Origin: a virus
Direction: 5' to 3' (one strand)
Length of the DNA stretch: 64,000 bases
Virus record (IMG/VR): IMGVR_UViG_3300031669_000002
Span: 113,975-177,974 of that record
Shown here piece after piece: positions 18,801 to 26,248 of this stretch (position 1 is its first letter; every line of letters begins with the position of its first letter). The translations under genes were made by a program, and so were the position numbers. Under the pieces are notes generated by a model that was given only the letters and a program-made list of their open reading frames with translations, was not told where the DNA came from and made no database searches.

Positions 18801-18932
18801 AACCGCGGAAATGACCTAAACCGTCCTAAGCGCCAAGACTTTACGATTCGTAACTTGGGAAACAACCCAATGGCCGAAACAAGAAATTTGTTCAAACAAT
18901 ATGAAGCAATAAAGGACACAGTTAAGAAATAA
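15864..18932 (+). CDS. very large acidic probable internal-head protein with DnaJ-type zinc motif
   Basis: 1022 residues, strongly acidic with many low-complexity stretches. Residues about 53-77 hold CSNCNGSGEGQYDGTTCSSC, the CxxCxGxG pairs of a DnaJ-type zinc-binding rubredoxin-like fold. Several E-A/E-G junctions preceded by I/L (for example LNEAKEL, LDEAL) would suit cleavage by a gp21-type prohead protease. Near the C-terminus DMRRLSGLPGKEE resembles the ending IRRLAGIK of the protein at 24364. I infer an internal virion or prohead-core protein; no enzyme motif is visible. Confidence 0.5.
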   Translation: MKDILAKLADIENKKPLNEAKELSELKAGDEYGDDATAIGNGEMNAAISEDDEICSNCNGSGEGQYDGTTCSSCGGSGTNRSNSEEHDEDEREWQRKSKEDRELDEGAKYKPETPYGVQYKVFAGKEQRLTTKEAWFKSAEAMKRGIAKIENLDGFYEIVGHHYPEDMMKEAAEEVTEFNDFDAPDDRQSADNGAFSSTGAPCPESAVDEHIVKTGSQYELKSHKGKNLGKFKSHKAAAKHEGEVEWFKSHPHESIDEATISAIETARKKLEHVKEVIRGFEERGMIAPRNWEDKLKAAAKEYKSAKKNTMTNEAEDEPQAWKVLKGTDDKIYQIYVMHNYYNGKYYDYGGRAYPILASSPEEALEIARKYKGEIEADLRSKFFKVGSRRVRMISKNDNHHLKDESFHSPKYPNMWTSGGNRHVINKDGEFVSFPSKDEESSTITELSKNTLGSYVKKASNSRASYGHDWDNGRLAEPGSGRTRSDVVRKNKNRKAGINTAVDKLTRESKENIMKSRKIVKESLTFLEHITDPALEKVLRHFGKEVKDFIHGGELDDSLYNALYDYYFDEMPYGTKKARTGDPFEWITNRLDKDLKGISVGHPADAADYAGMNEPSFAKTRPIGFPGDEADYDMDEGAAGDIGGDSGSGNDISPLSQVDEEEIDLDDLDDDEDLDEALTPAQQAKMAELRAKNANSPITIGRNAIPPKAAPYNPFADEKNDRSGDLAFNQQDSFQGYGAQREGLGEEELDETFLVEDNEGLIAEILEEHGLDHGLDFFFDNGLVAIGKSTARVIINALKADPRITATPSFGRIDGEEVQIAFNKEAGPSISNAEIKDLATEPEQDALGEGLDHSEVAQLLAKAARVMSSAKTLDQLRVAEKYAKLAYKKIKGNEGLAGSNFERNWAIYSAIEHDLISKEEELRGAGAVTEEGDDALNDMRRLSGLPGKEETTDGEVDEAEGEYVNAPDPTVHTSTTDMINRGNDLNRPKRQDFTIRNLGNNPMAETRNLFKQYEAIKDTVKK

Positions 18933-18933
18933 T

Positions 18934-19311
18934 ATGCCGAAATCACTTAGGGACTATTTGCCAGAATCATTTTTAGTAGAATTGGGCGAAGGGCCGTCCG
19001 ATTCAAATAGTCCTGTATCAGGAGCCACAGCAGACGGTCATCCTAACCCAGCGAAATCTGAATTTGGTAAAAGAGAACTAAAGGTTGGCGATCCAGTAAA
19101 AGTTACTGGTGATGTTCAATCACAGGGTCAAAAAGGTGTAGTAGATAACATCGAAGACGATGGTAATCTTATCGTAGTTGATCTAAAACATCAAGGCAAA
19201 AAAAGTTTTAAAAGAACCGATATTGACTTTGATGAATATGAAGGTAAAGACGACGAAGAAGATAGTTATCGCCGAGCACTGAATAACTATAAAAAAATGG
19301 CAGGTTACTAA
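18934..19311 (+). CDS. small KOW-like protein, probable virion component
   Basis: 125 residues. N-terminus SLRDYLPESFLVELGEGPSD contains LVELGEG, a possible (I/L)xE-type cleavage region. The middle LKVGDPVKVTGDVQSQGQKG followed by VVDNIEDDGNLIVVDL is a KOW/SH3-like beta barrel of the kind that binds nucleic acid or protein. Acidic tail. Lies in the gp16-gp17 interval with other probable internal proteins, directly adjoining both neighbours. Confidence 0.5.
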   Translation: MPKSLRDYLPESFLVELGEGPSDSNSPVSGATADGHPNPAKSEFGKRELKVGDPVKVTGDVQSQGQKGVVDNIEDDGNLIVVDLKHQGKKSFKRTDIDFDEYEGKDDEEDSYRRALNNYKKMAGY

Positions 19312-19389
19312 ATGTCAGAGGATCAATATCCAGTTTTCCCAAAAGATGATGGGTATGATTTACCTATCAATCCCTATAGCCCAACATGA
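19312..19389 (+). CDS. 25-residue micro-protein, unknown
   Basis: ATG immediately follows the TAA of the previous gene and the TGA overlaps the next ATG (ATGA), so it is exactly fitted into the operon and is likely translated. The peptide is acidic and Pro/Tyr-rich (YPVFPKDDGYDLPINPYSP). Too short for a fold; perhaps a small packaged or regulatory peptide. Confidence 0.5.
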   Translation: MSEDQYPVFPKDDGYDLPINPYSPT

Positions 19390-19742
19390 GAGCAAACGAA
19401 TTTATAACTGAAGGTGAAATGCACGATTGGCATCAACGCTGCATACCTGGTATGAAGTCATTGACTGGAGTAGGTCAATACTATGAGCTATATCGCTTTG
19501 GTATTGCAATGGCACAAGCTGGTAGAGAAAACGATCCAATGCTAGGGACACCAGACGGGGTGACTGAGGATAATCCAACGACTCTTAGTTATACGCAAGC
19601 AGACGAAGATATTATCAACAGCGCACTAAAAAGAACAGGATACGGTTCCAAGAATATTACAACTATGTCAAGCGAGGAGCCAATAGATACGCACAGAGTT
19701 AGTCCTGTAGCCAATCTTGGCCCAGTAAAAAGAAAGAGCTAA
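19386..19742 (+). CDS. probable internal-head protein with capsid-targeting N-terminus (paralogue)
   Basis: 118 residues starting MRANEFITEG, the twin of MRAKEFITEG at 4963; FITE/G fits the gp21-type cleavage rule. The remainder shares YRFGIAMAQAGR-like and VSPVANLGPVKRK elements with that protein, with a different centre. The duplication of a targeted small protein at two loci suggests a cargo family delivered into the host with the DNA. Confidence 0.55.
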   Translation: MRANEFITEGEMHDWHQRCIPGMKSLTGVGQYYELYRFGIAMAQAGRENDPMLGTPDGVTEDNPTTLSYTQADEDIINSALKRTGYGSKNITTMSSEEPIDTHRVSPVANLGPVKRKS

Positions 19743-19743
19743 T

Positions 19744-19956
19744 ATGAAACAATATAAACTTACATCGGCAGATTTTGTATTGCCGGGAGAATCACTAGAA
19801 CCAGATGCATATATGTCTGCAGAGGACTTAGCATCAATTAAAAAACAAAATGAGTTATCTGGTTTTTTACATCAACAGATTGCAGATAGGCTTGCTAATC
19901 CTGTTGATCTTCCAGAAGCAAATACTATAATTATTAGAGAGCAAAAATATGAGTAA
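19744..19956 (+). CDS. small protein upstream of terminase, unknown
   Basis: 70 residues, helical (SAEDLASIKKQNELSGFLHQ). It overlaps the first terminase gene by 8 bases, so the two are probably translationally coupled. No homologue recognised. Confidence 0.5.
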   Translation: MKQYKLTSADFVLPGESLEPDAYMSAEDLASIKKQNELSGFLHQQIADRLANPVDLPEANTIIIREQKYE

Positions 19957-20611
19957 GATGCCGACAGAATCAGTATTGGTTAAGACACCACATAAAACTG
20001 AGTTCTATTCTCATCAGCACGTAGAAGAATTTATGAAGTGTGCAGATCCAATAACTGGACCTAACTATTTTATGACTAACTTCTTCTACATTCAGCATCC
20101 AACTAAGGGTAGATTGAAGTATGCTCCGTTTCCTTATCAGGTTCATTTGGCGCAATCATTTCACGAATATAGATTTAGTGTTAATCTTCTTTCCCGTCAA
20201 TTAGGAAAAACAACTACAGCAGCAGGTTACTTGCTATGGTATGCAATGATGATTCCTGATAGCACGATCTTAATTGCAGCTCACAAATATACGGGCGCAC
20301 AAGAAATTATGCAACGTATTCGTTATGCGTATGAGTCAGTTCCCGATCATATTCGTGCTGGTGCAACAACCTACAACAAGGGAAGCATTGACTTTGATAA
20401 TGGTTCAAGAATTATTTCAGCTACAACTACAGAAAACACCGGTCGAGGATTATCAATATCATTATTATACTGCCTGGGTGGCGAAACAACTGTAAAAATT
20501 AGAGACAAAACTACATTGGTAGAAGAAGAAATATCTTTACAAGATTTGTATATCAGGCTATCTAATCCCGACAAAGTTCTAAATGACGAATTTGCATTCG
20601 TACATAAATAA
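19949..20611 (+). CDS. 17: terminase large subunit, N-terminal fragment fused to N-intein 1
   Basis: 220 residues. Residues 1-174 are the N-terminal part of a gp17-type packaging ATPase: Walker A SRQLGKTT at 82-89, then DSTILIAAHKYTGA and TTENTGRGLSISLLY, ending just before the Walker B aspartate. At Cys175 an intein N-half begins (CLGGETTVKIRDKTTLVEEE; block A), 46 residues long. The last residues, NDEFAFVHK, repeat the Walker B sequence DEFAFV that properly belongs to the next fragment. The stop codon is part of a late promoter octamer. Trans-splicing with the product of 21506 would join LLY to CDEFAFV. Motor of DNA packaging once assembled. Confidence 0.9.
   Translation: MSKMPTESVLVKTPHKTEFYSHQHVEEFMKCADPITGPNYFMTNFFYIQHPTKGRLKYAPFPYQVHLAQSFHEYRFSVNLLSRQLGKTTTAAGYLLWYAMMIPDSTILIAAHKYTGAQEIMQRIRYAYESVPDHIRAGATTYNKGSIDFDNGSRIISATTTENTGRGLSISLLYCLGGETTVKIRDKTTLVEEEISLQDLYIRLSNPDKVLNDEFAFVHK
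20603..20610 (+). promoter_or_regulatory. late promoter CATAAATA that also encodes the end of the N-intein gene
   Basis: The codons CAT AAA TAA end the upstream gene as His-Lys-stop and at the same time form the late promoter of the nuclease gene, whose ATG follows 5 bases later. Confidence 0.75.
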
Positions 20612-20615
20612 GTAT

Positions 20616-21524
20616 ATGAAAACTAAATTACAACAATTTAAAGAACGAAACAGAAAACGCAATGCCCATTTATACATTGATGGGCTAATAGAAGGGTACG
20701 ATTATGTAGTTTGCCCTATTAGCAAGGAACGAATGAGTATGATTAAGAAATCATATATAACAAATGTGTTGGGTATTACAGAAGATGAATACCCAAATAT
20801 ACAGCGAGTTTGTCTAAAGAGGAAAGAGAATATTAAATCTGGGTTAAAACAAATTGATCTGGAAACTGGATTGACTAAACATGAGCTTAGTGTAGAAAAA
20901 GCAAAAGAAGTATTATCGGAAATTGGTAAAGATGGTATGTCGGGCTATGACCGCAAAGGTAAAAAGACTCGTGCCACGCATATGGCCAATATTGATGAAC
21001 TAGGCAGGCATGGATATAGGCGGCAAGCAGATGCAAGGTTAACTACTCTTTTACCCAATGGACTTACAGTAGAAGAAAATGCACATCAGAAACAAAAAGA
21101 ATCAATGCTAAAAAATCACTCTACTGGGTCTGGCGGTGCAAGTAAAATTTCTAAAAAAGTTCTAGCGCCGGTGATTACATTGCTCGAAGCGAACAATCTA
21201 AAATATTACTTTGATAAACAAGAATATGGCATTAAGGACGCAGATACGGGCAATTATTATTTTTATGACCTAACTATTCCAGAATTACACATTGCAATTG
21301 AATATCAATCTGCCGCATGGCACTCTAACCCAGTATGGAAAGACAGTGTGTGGCAACAGTGGGCACCACCAAAAGGAAAAAGAAAAACTGCTAATGAATC
21401 GCTTGAATATGATTATAACAAAGCACGATCGCTGTATAAACATCGTAATATAGTTACGCATTATGTATGGGAAGATACCGTTGATGCAGACGTAGAGAGG
21501 ATATTATGTTTGCTGAAAATGTAA
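20616..21524 (+). CDS. Vsr/EDxHD-like free-standing homing endonuclease in split intein 1
   Basis: 302 residues from the ATG just after the late promoter; the longer in-frame start at 20583 lies inside the previous gene. The C-terminal domain YYFDKQEYGIKDADTGNYYF, YDLTIPELHIAIEYQSAAWH, SNPVW resembles the very-short-patch-repair endonuclease fold (E/D...IEYQS...WH), the family described for nuclease genes lying between split-intein halves. N-terminal half has the repeated modules seen in the protein at 62832 (for example IDELGRHGYRRQADARL). Presumably cuts intein-free or differently split terminase genes. Overlaps the intein C-half gene by 19 bases. Confidence 0.8.
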   Translation: MKTKLQQFKERNRKRNAHLYIDGLIEGYDYVVCPISKERMSMIKKSYITNVLGITEDEYPNIQRVCLKRKENIKSGLKQIDLETGLTKHELSVEKAKEVLSEIGKDGMSGYDRKGKKTRATHMANIDELGRHGYRRQADARLTTLLPNGLTVEENAHQKQKESMLKNHSTGSGGASKISKKVLAPVITLLEANNLKYYFDKQEYGIKDADTGNYYFYDLTIPELHIAIEYQSAAWHSNPVWKDSVWQQWAPPKGKRKTANESLEYDYNKARSLYKHRNIVTHYVWEDTVDADVERILCLLKM

Positions 21525-22234
21525 ACTACGAAATCTTAACTCCCGACGGATGGCGAGATTTCCGTGGGATTACCATGACAGAGAATAAGATAACCTCGAC
21601 GGTTATCTTAGACAATGGGATCTCAATTTCTGCAACTGATAATCACTATTTCTTTTTAGATGGACAAAAAATACAACTTAAAGATATTGTTGTAGGTAAT
21701 AAATTTGATACCGTTAATGGTAAGGCAACAGTTCTTTCAATTAATACCAACAAAGCAGAATGTGTATATGATATTGTTGAAGTAGATCAGCAAGAACATA
21801 AGTTTATAATTAATGATTCTATTATCACAAAGAATTGTGATGAATTTGCATTCGTAAGAAACACAATTGCGAAAGAATTTTGGACTTCAATTTCTCCAAC
21901 ATTATCAACAGGTGGTAAGGCAATTATTACATCAACTCCAAATAGTGATGAAGATCAATTTTGGGATATCTGGACAAACGCAAACAAGACGCTAGATGAA
22001 TTCGGGAATGAACAAGAGTTAGGAAAAAACGGATTTAAGGCATTCAAGGCACTGTGGCCCGAGCACCCAGATAGAGATGAAAAATGGGCAGCAGACGAAC
22101 GAGGTAGAATTGGAGACGAGCGTTTTCGTCGAGAACACGACTGTCTGAGCGCAAAATCAATCATAACATTGCAAGACACAACAGGCAAAATATTTGATAT
22201 AAATATTGGCGATTTCTTTGATCAGCATAAATAA
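21506..22234 (+). CDS. 17: C-intein 1 + terminase middle fragment + N-intein 2
   Basis: 242 residues. 1-110: intein C-half (YEILTPDGWRDFRG, block B ATDNHYF, block F VYDIVEVDQQEHKF, ending ITKN, with Lys instead of the usual His before the terminal Asn). 111-212: terminase middle part starting CDEFAFV (Walker B Asp-Glu), then ITSTPNSDEDQFWDIW (ATPase coupling motif) and ALWPEHPDRDEKW, ending RREHD. 213-242: N-half of a second intein (CLSAKSIITLQDTTGKIFDI), 30 residues, again ending His-Lys. A GAGAGGA ribosome site precedes the ATG. The protein must splice at both ends. Confidence 0.9.
   Translation: MFAENVNYEILTPDGWRDFRGITMTENKITSTVILDNGISISATDNHYFFLDGQKIQLKDIVVGNKFDTVNGKATVLSINTNKAECVYDIVEVDQQEHKFIINDSIITKNCDEFAFVRNTIAKEFWTSISPTLSTGGKAIITSTPNSDEDQFWDIWTNANKTLDEFGNEQELGKNGFKAFKALWPEHPDRDEKWAADERGRIGDERFRREHDCLSAKSIITLQDTTGKIFDINIGDFFDQHK
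22226..22233 (+). promoter_or_regulatory. late promoter CATAAATA at the end of the second N-intein
   Basis: Second case in which CAT AAA TAA closes an intein-half gene; the nuclease ATG is 37 bases downstream with an AGAGAGA ribosome site. Confidence 0.75.
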
Positions 22235-22270
22235 CTTTGCATAATAACGATTTTAGAGAGAACATTAAGT

Positions 22271-23275
22271 ATGGGCGCAGCTTATAGAGAATCAAAATTA
22301 GACAATAATCGATATTGTAAGTCAAACGGTCAATTTACTCGACATCTTCGGTTAAACAACTTAACATACCAAGAATATTTTGAAAAATATATAACCAAGA
22401 CCAGCCCAAAATGTCAATGCGGTAAGCCACTAACTTTTTATCAGAAAACCGAATCATATGCCAATAGTTGCGGTATCCCAAAATGTGTAGGCAAAACAAT
22501 AAGTATTGTTCGACAAAACACACCAATCGAAGCAAAACAAAAACAAGCAGAAAATTATAGACAAGCACAATTCAACAAGACTACAGAACAAAAGAAGAAA
22601 CAGAAAGAAAAGGCAGCAGCAACATATTTTAAGAATTTTGGGACTACCACGTCAAACTCTCCTGTACAGAAAAAGAAATCGGCGCAGACAAAACTACAAA
22701 AATATGGAGATGAAAAATATAACAACAGTCAAAAAAGTGCAGATAAGAATAGAAACAAATCAATTGAAGAACAAGATGCAATTAATGAATCTCGACGAAA
22801 AACTAATATTGAAAAATATGGTGTTTCTTGTGTATTTTTATTGCCTAACAATACCAGAAAATCAAATAAAGGTAATGCATCGATTAAAGATTATGTAATG
22901 CCAAGTGGTGTTAGGGTCGGGGTAAGAGGATACGAGCCAACAGTAATATCAATATTACTTAATCAAAGACACATAGATGATATAGTTATTCAAGACGCCT
23001 ATTCAGATTGTAAGATTGGACCATTTACTTATAGTATGATAAATAGACATACTGCAAACTATTATCCAGATATCTATATACCGTCAGAAAATAAAATCAT
23101 TGAAGTCAAAAGTAGATGGTGGTGGGACGGAAACGGAAAAGAAAAGTATAAATCGAGATTATTAAATAATCTAAGAAAAAGAAAAGCGGTATTAGATAAA
23201 GGATACATATACGAAGTCTGGCTATTTGAAGATAAGAAAAATTATAAGGTTTTAATAGATGACTCAGATTTTTAA
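22271..23275 (+). CDS. PD-(D/E)XK-type homing endonuclease in split intein 2
   Basis: 334 residues. Two Cys pairs near the N-terminus (CQCGK, CGIPKC) suggest a zinc ribbon, followed by very basic repeats with the NUMOD-like phrase TKLQKYGDEKYNNSQK / NIEKYGVSCVF. The C-terminal domain has YYPDIYIPSENKIIEVKSRW, the PD...(D/E)xK catalytic signature. Lies exactly between the two halves of intein 2 and overlaps the C-half gene by 17 bases. Different in sequence from the nuclease in intein 1, so the two breaks were invaded independently. Confidence 0.8.
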   Translation: MGAAYRESKLDNNRYCKSNGQFTRHLRLNNLTYQEYFEKYITKTSPKCQCGKPLTFYQKTESYANSCGIPKCVGKTISIVRQNTPIEAKQKQAENYRQAQFNKTTEQKKKQKEKAAATYFKNFGTTTSNSPVQKKKSAQTKLQKYGDEKYNNSQKSADKNRNKSIEEQDAINESRRKTNIEKYGVSCVFLLPNNTRKSNKGNASIKDYVMPSGVRVGVRGYEPTVISILLNQRHIDDIVIQDAYSDCKIGPFTYSMINRHTANYYPDIYIPSENKIIEVKSRWWWDGNGKEKYKSRLLNNLRKRKAVLDKGYIYEVWLFEDKKNYKVLIDDSDF

Positions 23276-24341
23276 ACCAAACACAGAACAATATAAAGTT
23301 CTTACTCCAACAGGATTTCAACATTTTTCGGGAGTATCATTGATGACTTATAAATCAATGATTAGACTCAATTTTGAAAACGATAAATTTATTGATTGCA
23401 CTGCTGATCACAGAATCTATGTGTCTGACATTAAATCTAAGCAGGCATGTAGATTGCGCCGTGGTGAAGAAGTGCTAACAATTGACGGAAGTGTCAAATT
23501 ACTGAATAAGGTAAAATTAAAGGATAAAGTTCCTGTATATGATCTGATTGGTGTCGAAAACGGAGCAAGATTTTACGCTAATTCTCTTCTTGTTTCCAAT
23601 TGCGAGCCAATCATATTTGAAGAGACTCTTATTAATGCAGTTAAATTATCAACGCTAGTAGAAAAAGATCCAGTTGAGAAACAGGGGCAAGTTAGATGGT
23701 ATAAAACTCCTAAGAAAGGCTGCACTTATCTAATTGGATTAGATCCAAGCTTAGGCACTGGTGGAGATTTTGCGGCAATGGAAATAATCGAACTCCCGTC
23801 GATGGAACAAGTAGGAGAATGGCAGAATAACAAGACTCCCATTCAAGCGCAGATTAGGCTATTACGTGACATCACTGATTATATATTTGATATAACAGGC
23901 AACACAAAGAATATCTATTACAGTGTAGAAAATAATACACTTGGTGAAGCAGCATTGGTGGCAATAAGCGAAATAGGGGAAGAGAACATTAAGGGATATT
24001 TCCTAACAGAGACTCTTAAAGCAGGTTCTTCTAGATCATATAGAAAAGGATTTACTACGACTGCTAAATCTAAGCTTACGGCCTGCTCCAAAATCAAACA
24101 GTTAATAGAGACAGACCGCATCACTATAAATAGTAAAAACCTAATTAGCGAACTTAAAACGTTTGTTGCAAGCGGAAACACATACAATGCTAGATCTGGA
24201 GACACAGACGACTTAGTTTCTGCACTACTTCTAACAACAAGAATGATGCAAACGATGCAATCTTACGATTTAGAGTTAGATACTCGTATGAGAGGCACAG
24301 ATGAGCCAATAGTTATGCCACTTCCATTCCTAATGGGATAA
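23259..24341 (+). CDS. 17: C-intein 2 + terminase C-terminal (nuclease) fragment
   Basis: 360 residues. 1-114: intein C-half (NTEQYKVLTPTGFQHFSG, block B CTADHRIYV, block F VPVYDLIGVENGARF, ending LVSN). From Cys115: terminase C-part CEPIIFEETLINAVKL, then the RNase H-like nuclease motifs IGLDPSLGTGGDFAAM, YYSVENNTLGEAAL and GDTDDLVSALLL (three acidic sites). The spliced terminase would be 174+102+246 = 522 residues, a normal size for gp17 relatives. The C-half resembles the AceL-TerL type of atypically split intein. Confidence 0.9.
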   Translation: MTQIFKPNTEQYKVLTPTGFQHFSGVSLMTYKSMIRLNFENDKFIDCTADHRIYVSDIKSKQACRLRRGEEVLTIDGSVKLLNKVKLKDKVPVYDLIGVENGARFYANSLLVSNCEPIIFEETLINAVKLSTLVEKDPVEKQGQVRWYKTPKKGCTYLIGLDPSLGTGGDFAAMEIIELPSMEQVGEWQNNKTPIQAQIRLLRDITDYIFDITGNTKNIYYSVENNTLGEAALVAISEIGEENIKGYFLTETLKAGSSRSYRKGFTTTAKSKLTACSKIKQLIETDRITINSKNLISELKTFVASGNTYNARSGDTDDLVSALLLTTRMMQTMQSYDLELDTRMRGTDEPIVMPLPFLMG

Positions 24342-24344
24342 ATA
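24337..24344 (+). promoter_or_regulatory. late promoter GATAAATA after the terminase
   Basis: Overlaps the terminase stop region and lies 19 bases before the ATG at 24364. Confidence 0.65.
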
Positions 24345-24363
24345 TTAAATACTAGGCAAATAT

Positions 24364-26001
24364 ATGACACAAGAACTGGATGGAGTTGCAACTCAATTAT
24401 TTGAAAAGATCAGAGCCCGATTTGACAAAGTAAGTGTCGGAGATGAAGGCGGCAAAGCCACGACTGACCCAGCACAGGCTAGGTTCTTTAACTTTGACTT
24501 CATTGACGAAGACGGAAATAATTTTGGCAACGTTACGATTAGTCTAATTGATGAAGAAAGTCTAAAAGTTTATTTTGGTAAGAATCTAAGTGCAGACTTA
24601 GACGATGCACAGAAAGCAGATTGGTATAACTTCTTACGCGACCTGCGTATGTTTGCAATGAGAAATCTACTTAAATTTGATACTAGAGATATCAGTCGTA
24701 GCAATCTTAACATTAAAGACATACAGCAGCAAGCAAAAGCTGCTCGCCCTGCAACCCTTGATGACAACCTAGTTGCTGAAACAGCCGAATTCGCCAGCGT
24801 AGAATATATTCAGACAGAGCTTGATCACGCAAAACACGTGTTATCTATTGCTCAAGAAAACTTAGAGAATATTAAGAAGCGCGGAGGCGCCAACGAGAAT
24901 TCGCAGCGAGTAGCAGTTAATAAATTAAAACGCCAAGTATCTGACCTTAGTGATGAGCTACGTCGTGCTAAGACACCGGTGTCTGAGGGAAAGCTTTACG
25001 GAACTACAAAAACAAGCTACGAATCAATAGCACCTGGCACACGATTAATCATACGACACTCGTCTCCCGTCGACGAAGCAGTGCATGGCGCAAGATCACG
25101 AAAAATACACGCAGTATATATTGAAGATGCTGAAGGGCAGAGATTTAAATCACCTTTTACTAATTTAACAGGCACAAGGGCACTTGCTCGTCACATATCA
25201 AATGGCGGTCAAATTAATGATGATTTTAGCAGTCATATCGTCGAAATGTGCGAGGAAATGAGCAAAATACGCAGCTTTATTCAAGGTTCTCGCAACAAAA
25301 CATTCGAGGACGCAGAAGCAAATGATATGGTTGATGCAGCTAAAGAACGCTATCAAACCTTGCATCAAATGCTAGGCAAGCTAAAAAATCCTCGCGGATA
25401 TAAATTTTACAAAGAGAGCTGGAAGCCAGCATCTACTCTACAAGATGATATCGATTTAGAAGAACTTAAAGGAAAGTTTGTTCTTAAAGACTTCGACGAT
25501 AGACTCGAAGCAGCCTTGCCGCACGTTTATAGAGCATATCACGCTCACAAAGGAGCAGAAATGCACAATACACCAGCTATCAATTCACACGTAGATGAGT
25601 TCGAAGAAAGTTTAGATCGTATTGCTGAAGGAACATGGGAAGTGCCTGACAATGATATGGCAATCAAAAGATTGCAAGATCTAATGTCAGATGTATTCCC
25701 AGCAGGTATTGACGGTGCCGATGCAACTGCCGCTCTACAAGATATTATTGGAGATGATGAGCTTTATGCTGATATCTATGCAGCATCAGAGGGATCACCC
25801 GACACAGATGTTCGCCCTATCGTATATGATTGGTTGCAAAATAATATGCCATCAGTATTTGAAAAAATTAAAGGTAACATAGAATCAGGCGATGAAGAAG
25901 AACAACCTCCTGCACCAGAACAAGAAGAACCAGCAGCAGAAGAACAGCCACGGGAATCAACTGATCTATCCGCAATACGCAGATTGGCAGGAATTAAATA
26001 A
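24364..26001 (+). CDS. conserved virion structural protein (internal-head type)
   Basis: 545 residues. I recognise GKLYGTTKTSYESIAPGTRL, IIRHSSPVDEAVHGARSRKI and FKSPFTNLTGTRALARHISN from a structural protein family of marine T4-like phages. Long helical coiled-coil segment (about 145-200), acidic Pro/Glu-rich C-terminal linker, and a final LSAIRRLAGIK that recurs in related internal proteins of such phages and, in similar form, in the 15864 protein. Role probably inside the head; not established. Confidence 0.65.
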   Translation: MTQELDGVATQLFEKIRARFDKVSVGDEGGKATTDPAQARFFNFDFIDEDGNNFGNVTISLIDEESLKVYFGKNLSADLDDAQKADWYNFLRDLRMFAMRNLLKFDTRDISRSNLNIKDIQQQAKAARPATLDDNLVAETAEFASVEYIQTELDHAKHVLSIAQENLENIKKRGGANENSQRVAVNKLKRQVSDLSDELRRAKTPVSEGKLYGTTKTSYESIAPGTRLIIRHSSPVDEAVHGARSRKIHAVYIEDAEGQRFKSPFTNLTGTRALARHISNGGQINDDFSSHIVEMCEEMSKIRSFIQGSRNKTFEDAEANDMVDAAKERYQTLHQMLGKLKNPRGYKFYKESWKPASTLQDDIDLEELKGKFVLKDFDDRLEAALPHVYRAYHAHKGAEMHNTPAINSHVDEFEESLDRIAEGTWEVPDNDMAIKRLQDLMSDVFPAGIDGADATAALQDIIGDDELYADIYAASEGSPDTDVRPIVYDWLQNNMPSVFEKIKGNIESGDEEEQPPAPEQEEPAAEEQPRESTDLSAIRRLAGIK

Positions 26002-26012
26002 AAGGAAATAAA

Positions 26013-26204
26013 ATGTTCAAATATTTAGGTATAGTCGCATCGTCAGTTGTTAATAAAATTTTTAGTTTTACTACACCAGCATTGATGAATAACTCATCTG
26101 TTATTGCAAATATGTTCTCAGTAACGGTAAATTCTTCTACGGGCGAATTCGTCGCAGTTGGATATAATGGTTCCGTCTATCCAGTATATGCAGTATCTAA
26201 CTAG
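26013..26204 (+). CDS. small hydrophobic protein, unknown
   Basis: 63 residues with an AAAGGAAAT ribosome site, hydrophobic beta-type composition (FKYLGIVASSVVNKIFSFTT, MFSVTVNSSTGEFVAVGYNG). No clear membrane helix. Situated between two late genes; unknown. Confidence 0.45.
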   Translation: MFKYLGIVASSVVNKIFSFTTPALMNNSSVIANMFSVTVNSSTGEFVAVGYNGSVYPVYAVSN

Positions 26205-26248
26205 TAAATTAACAAGAATCAACTAAATAATAATAACCGGAGAATAAA

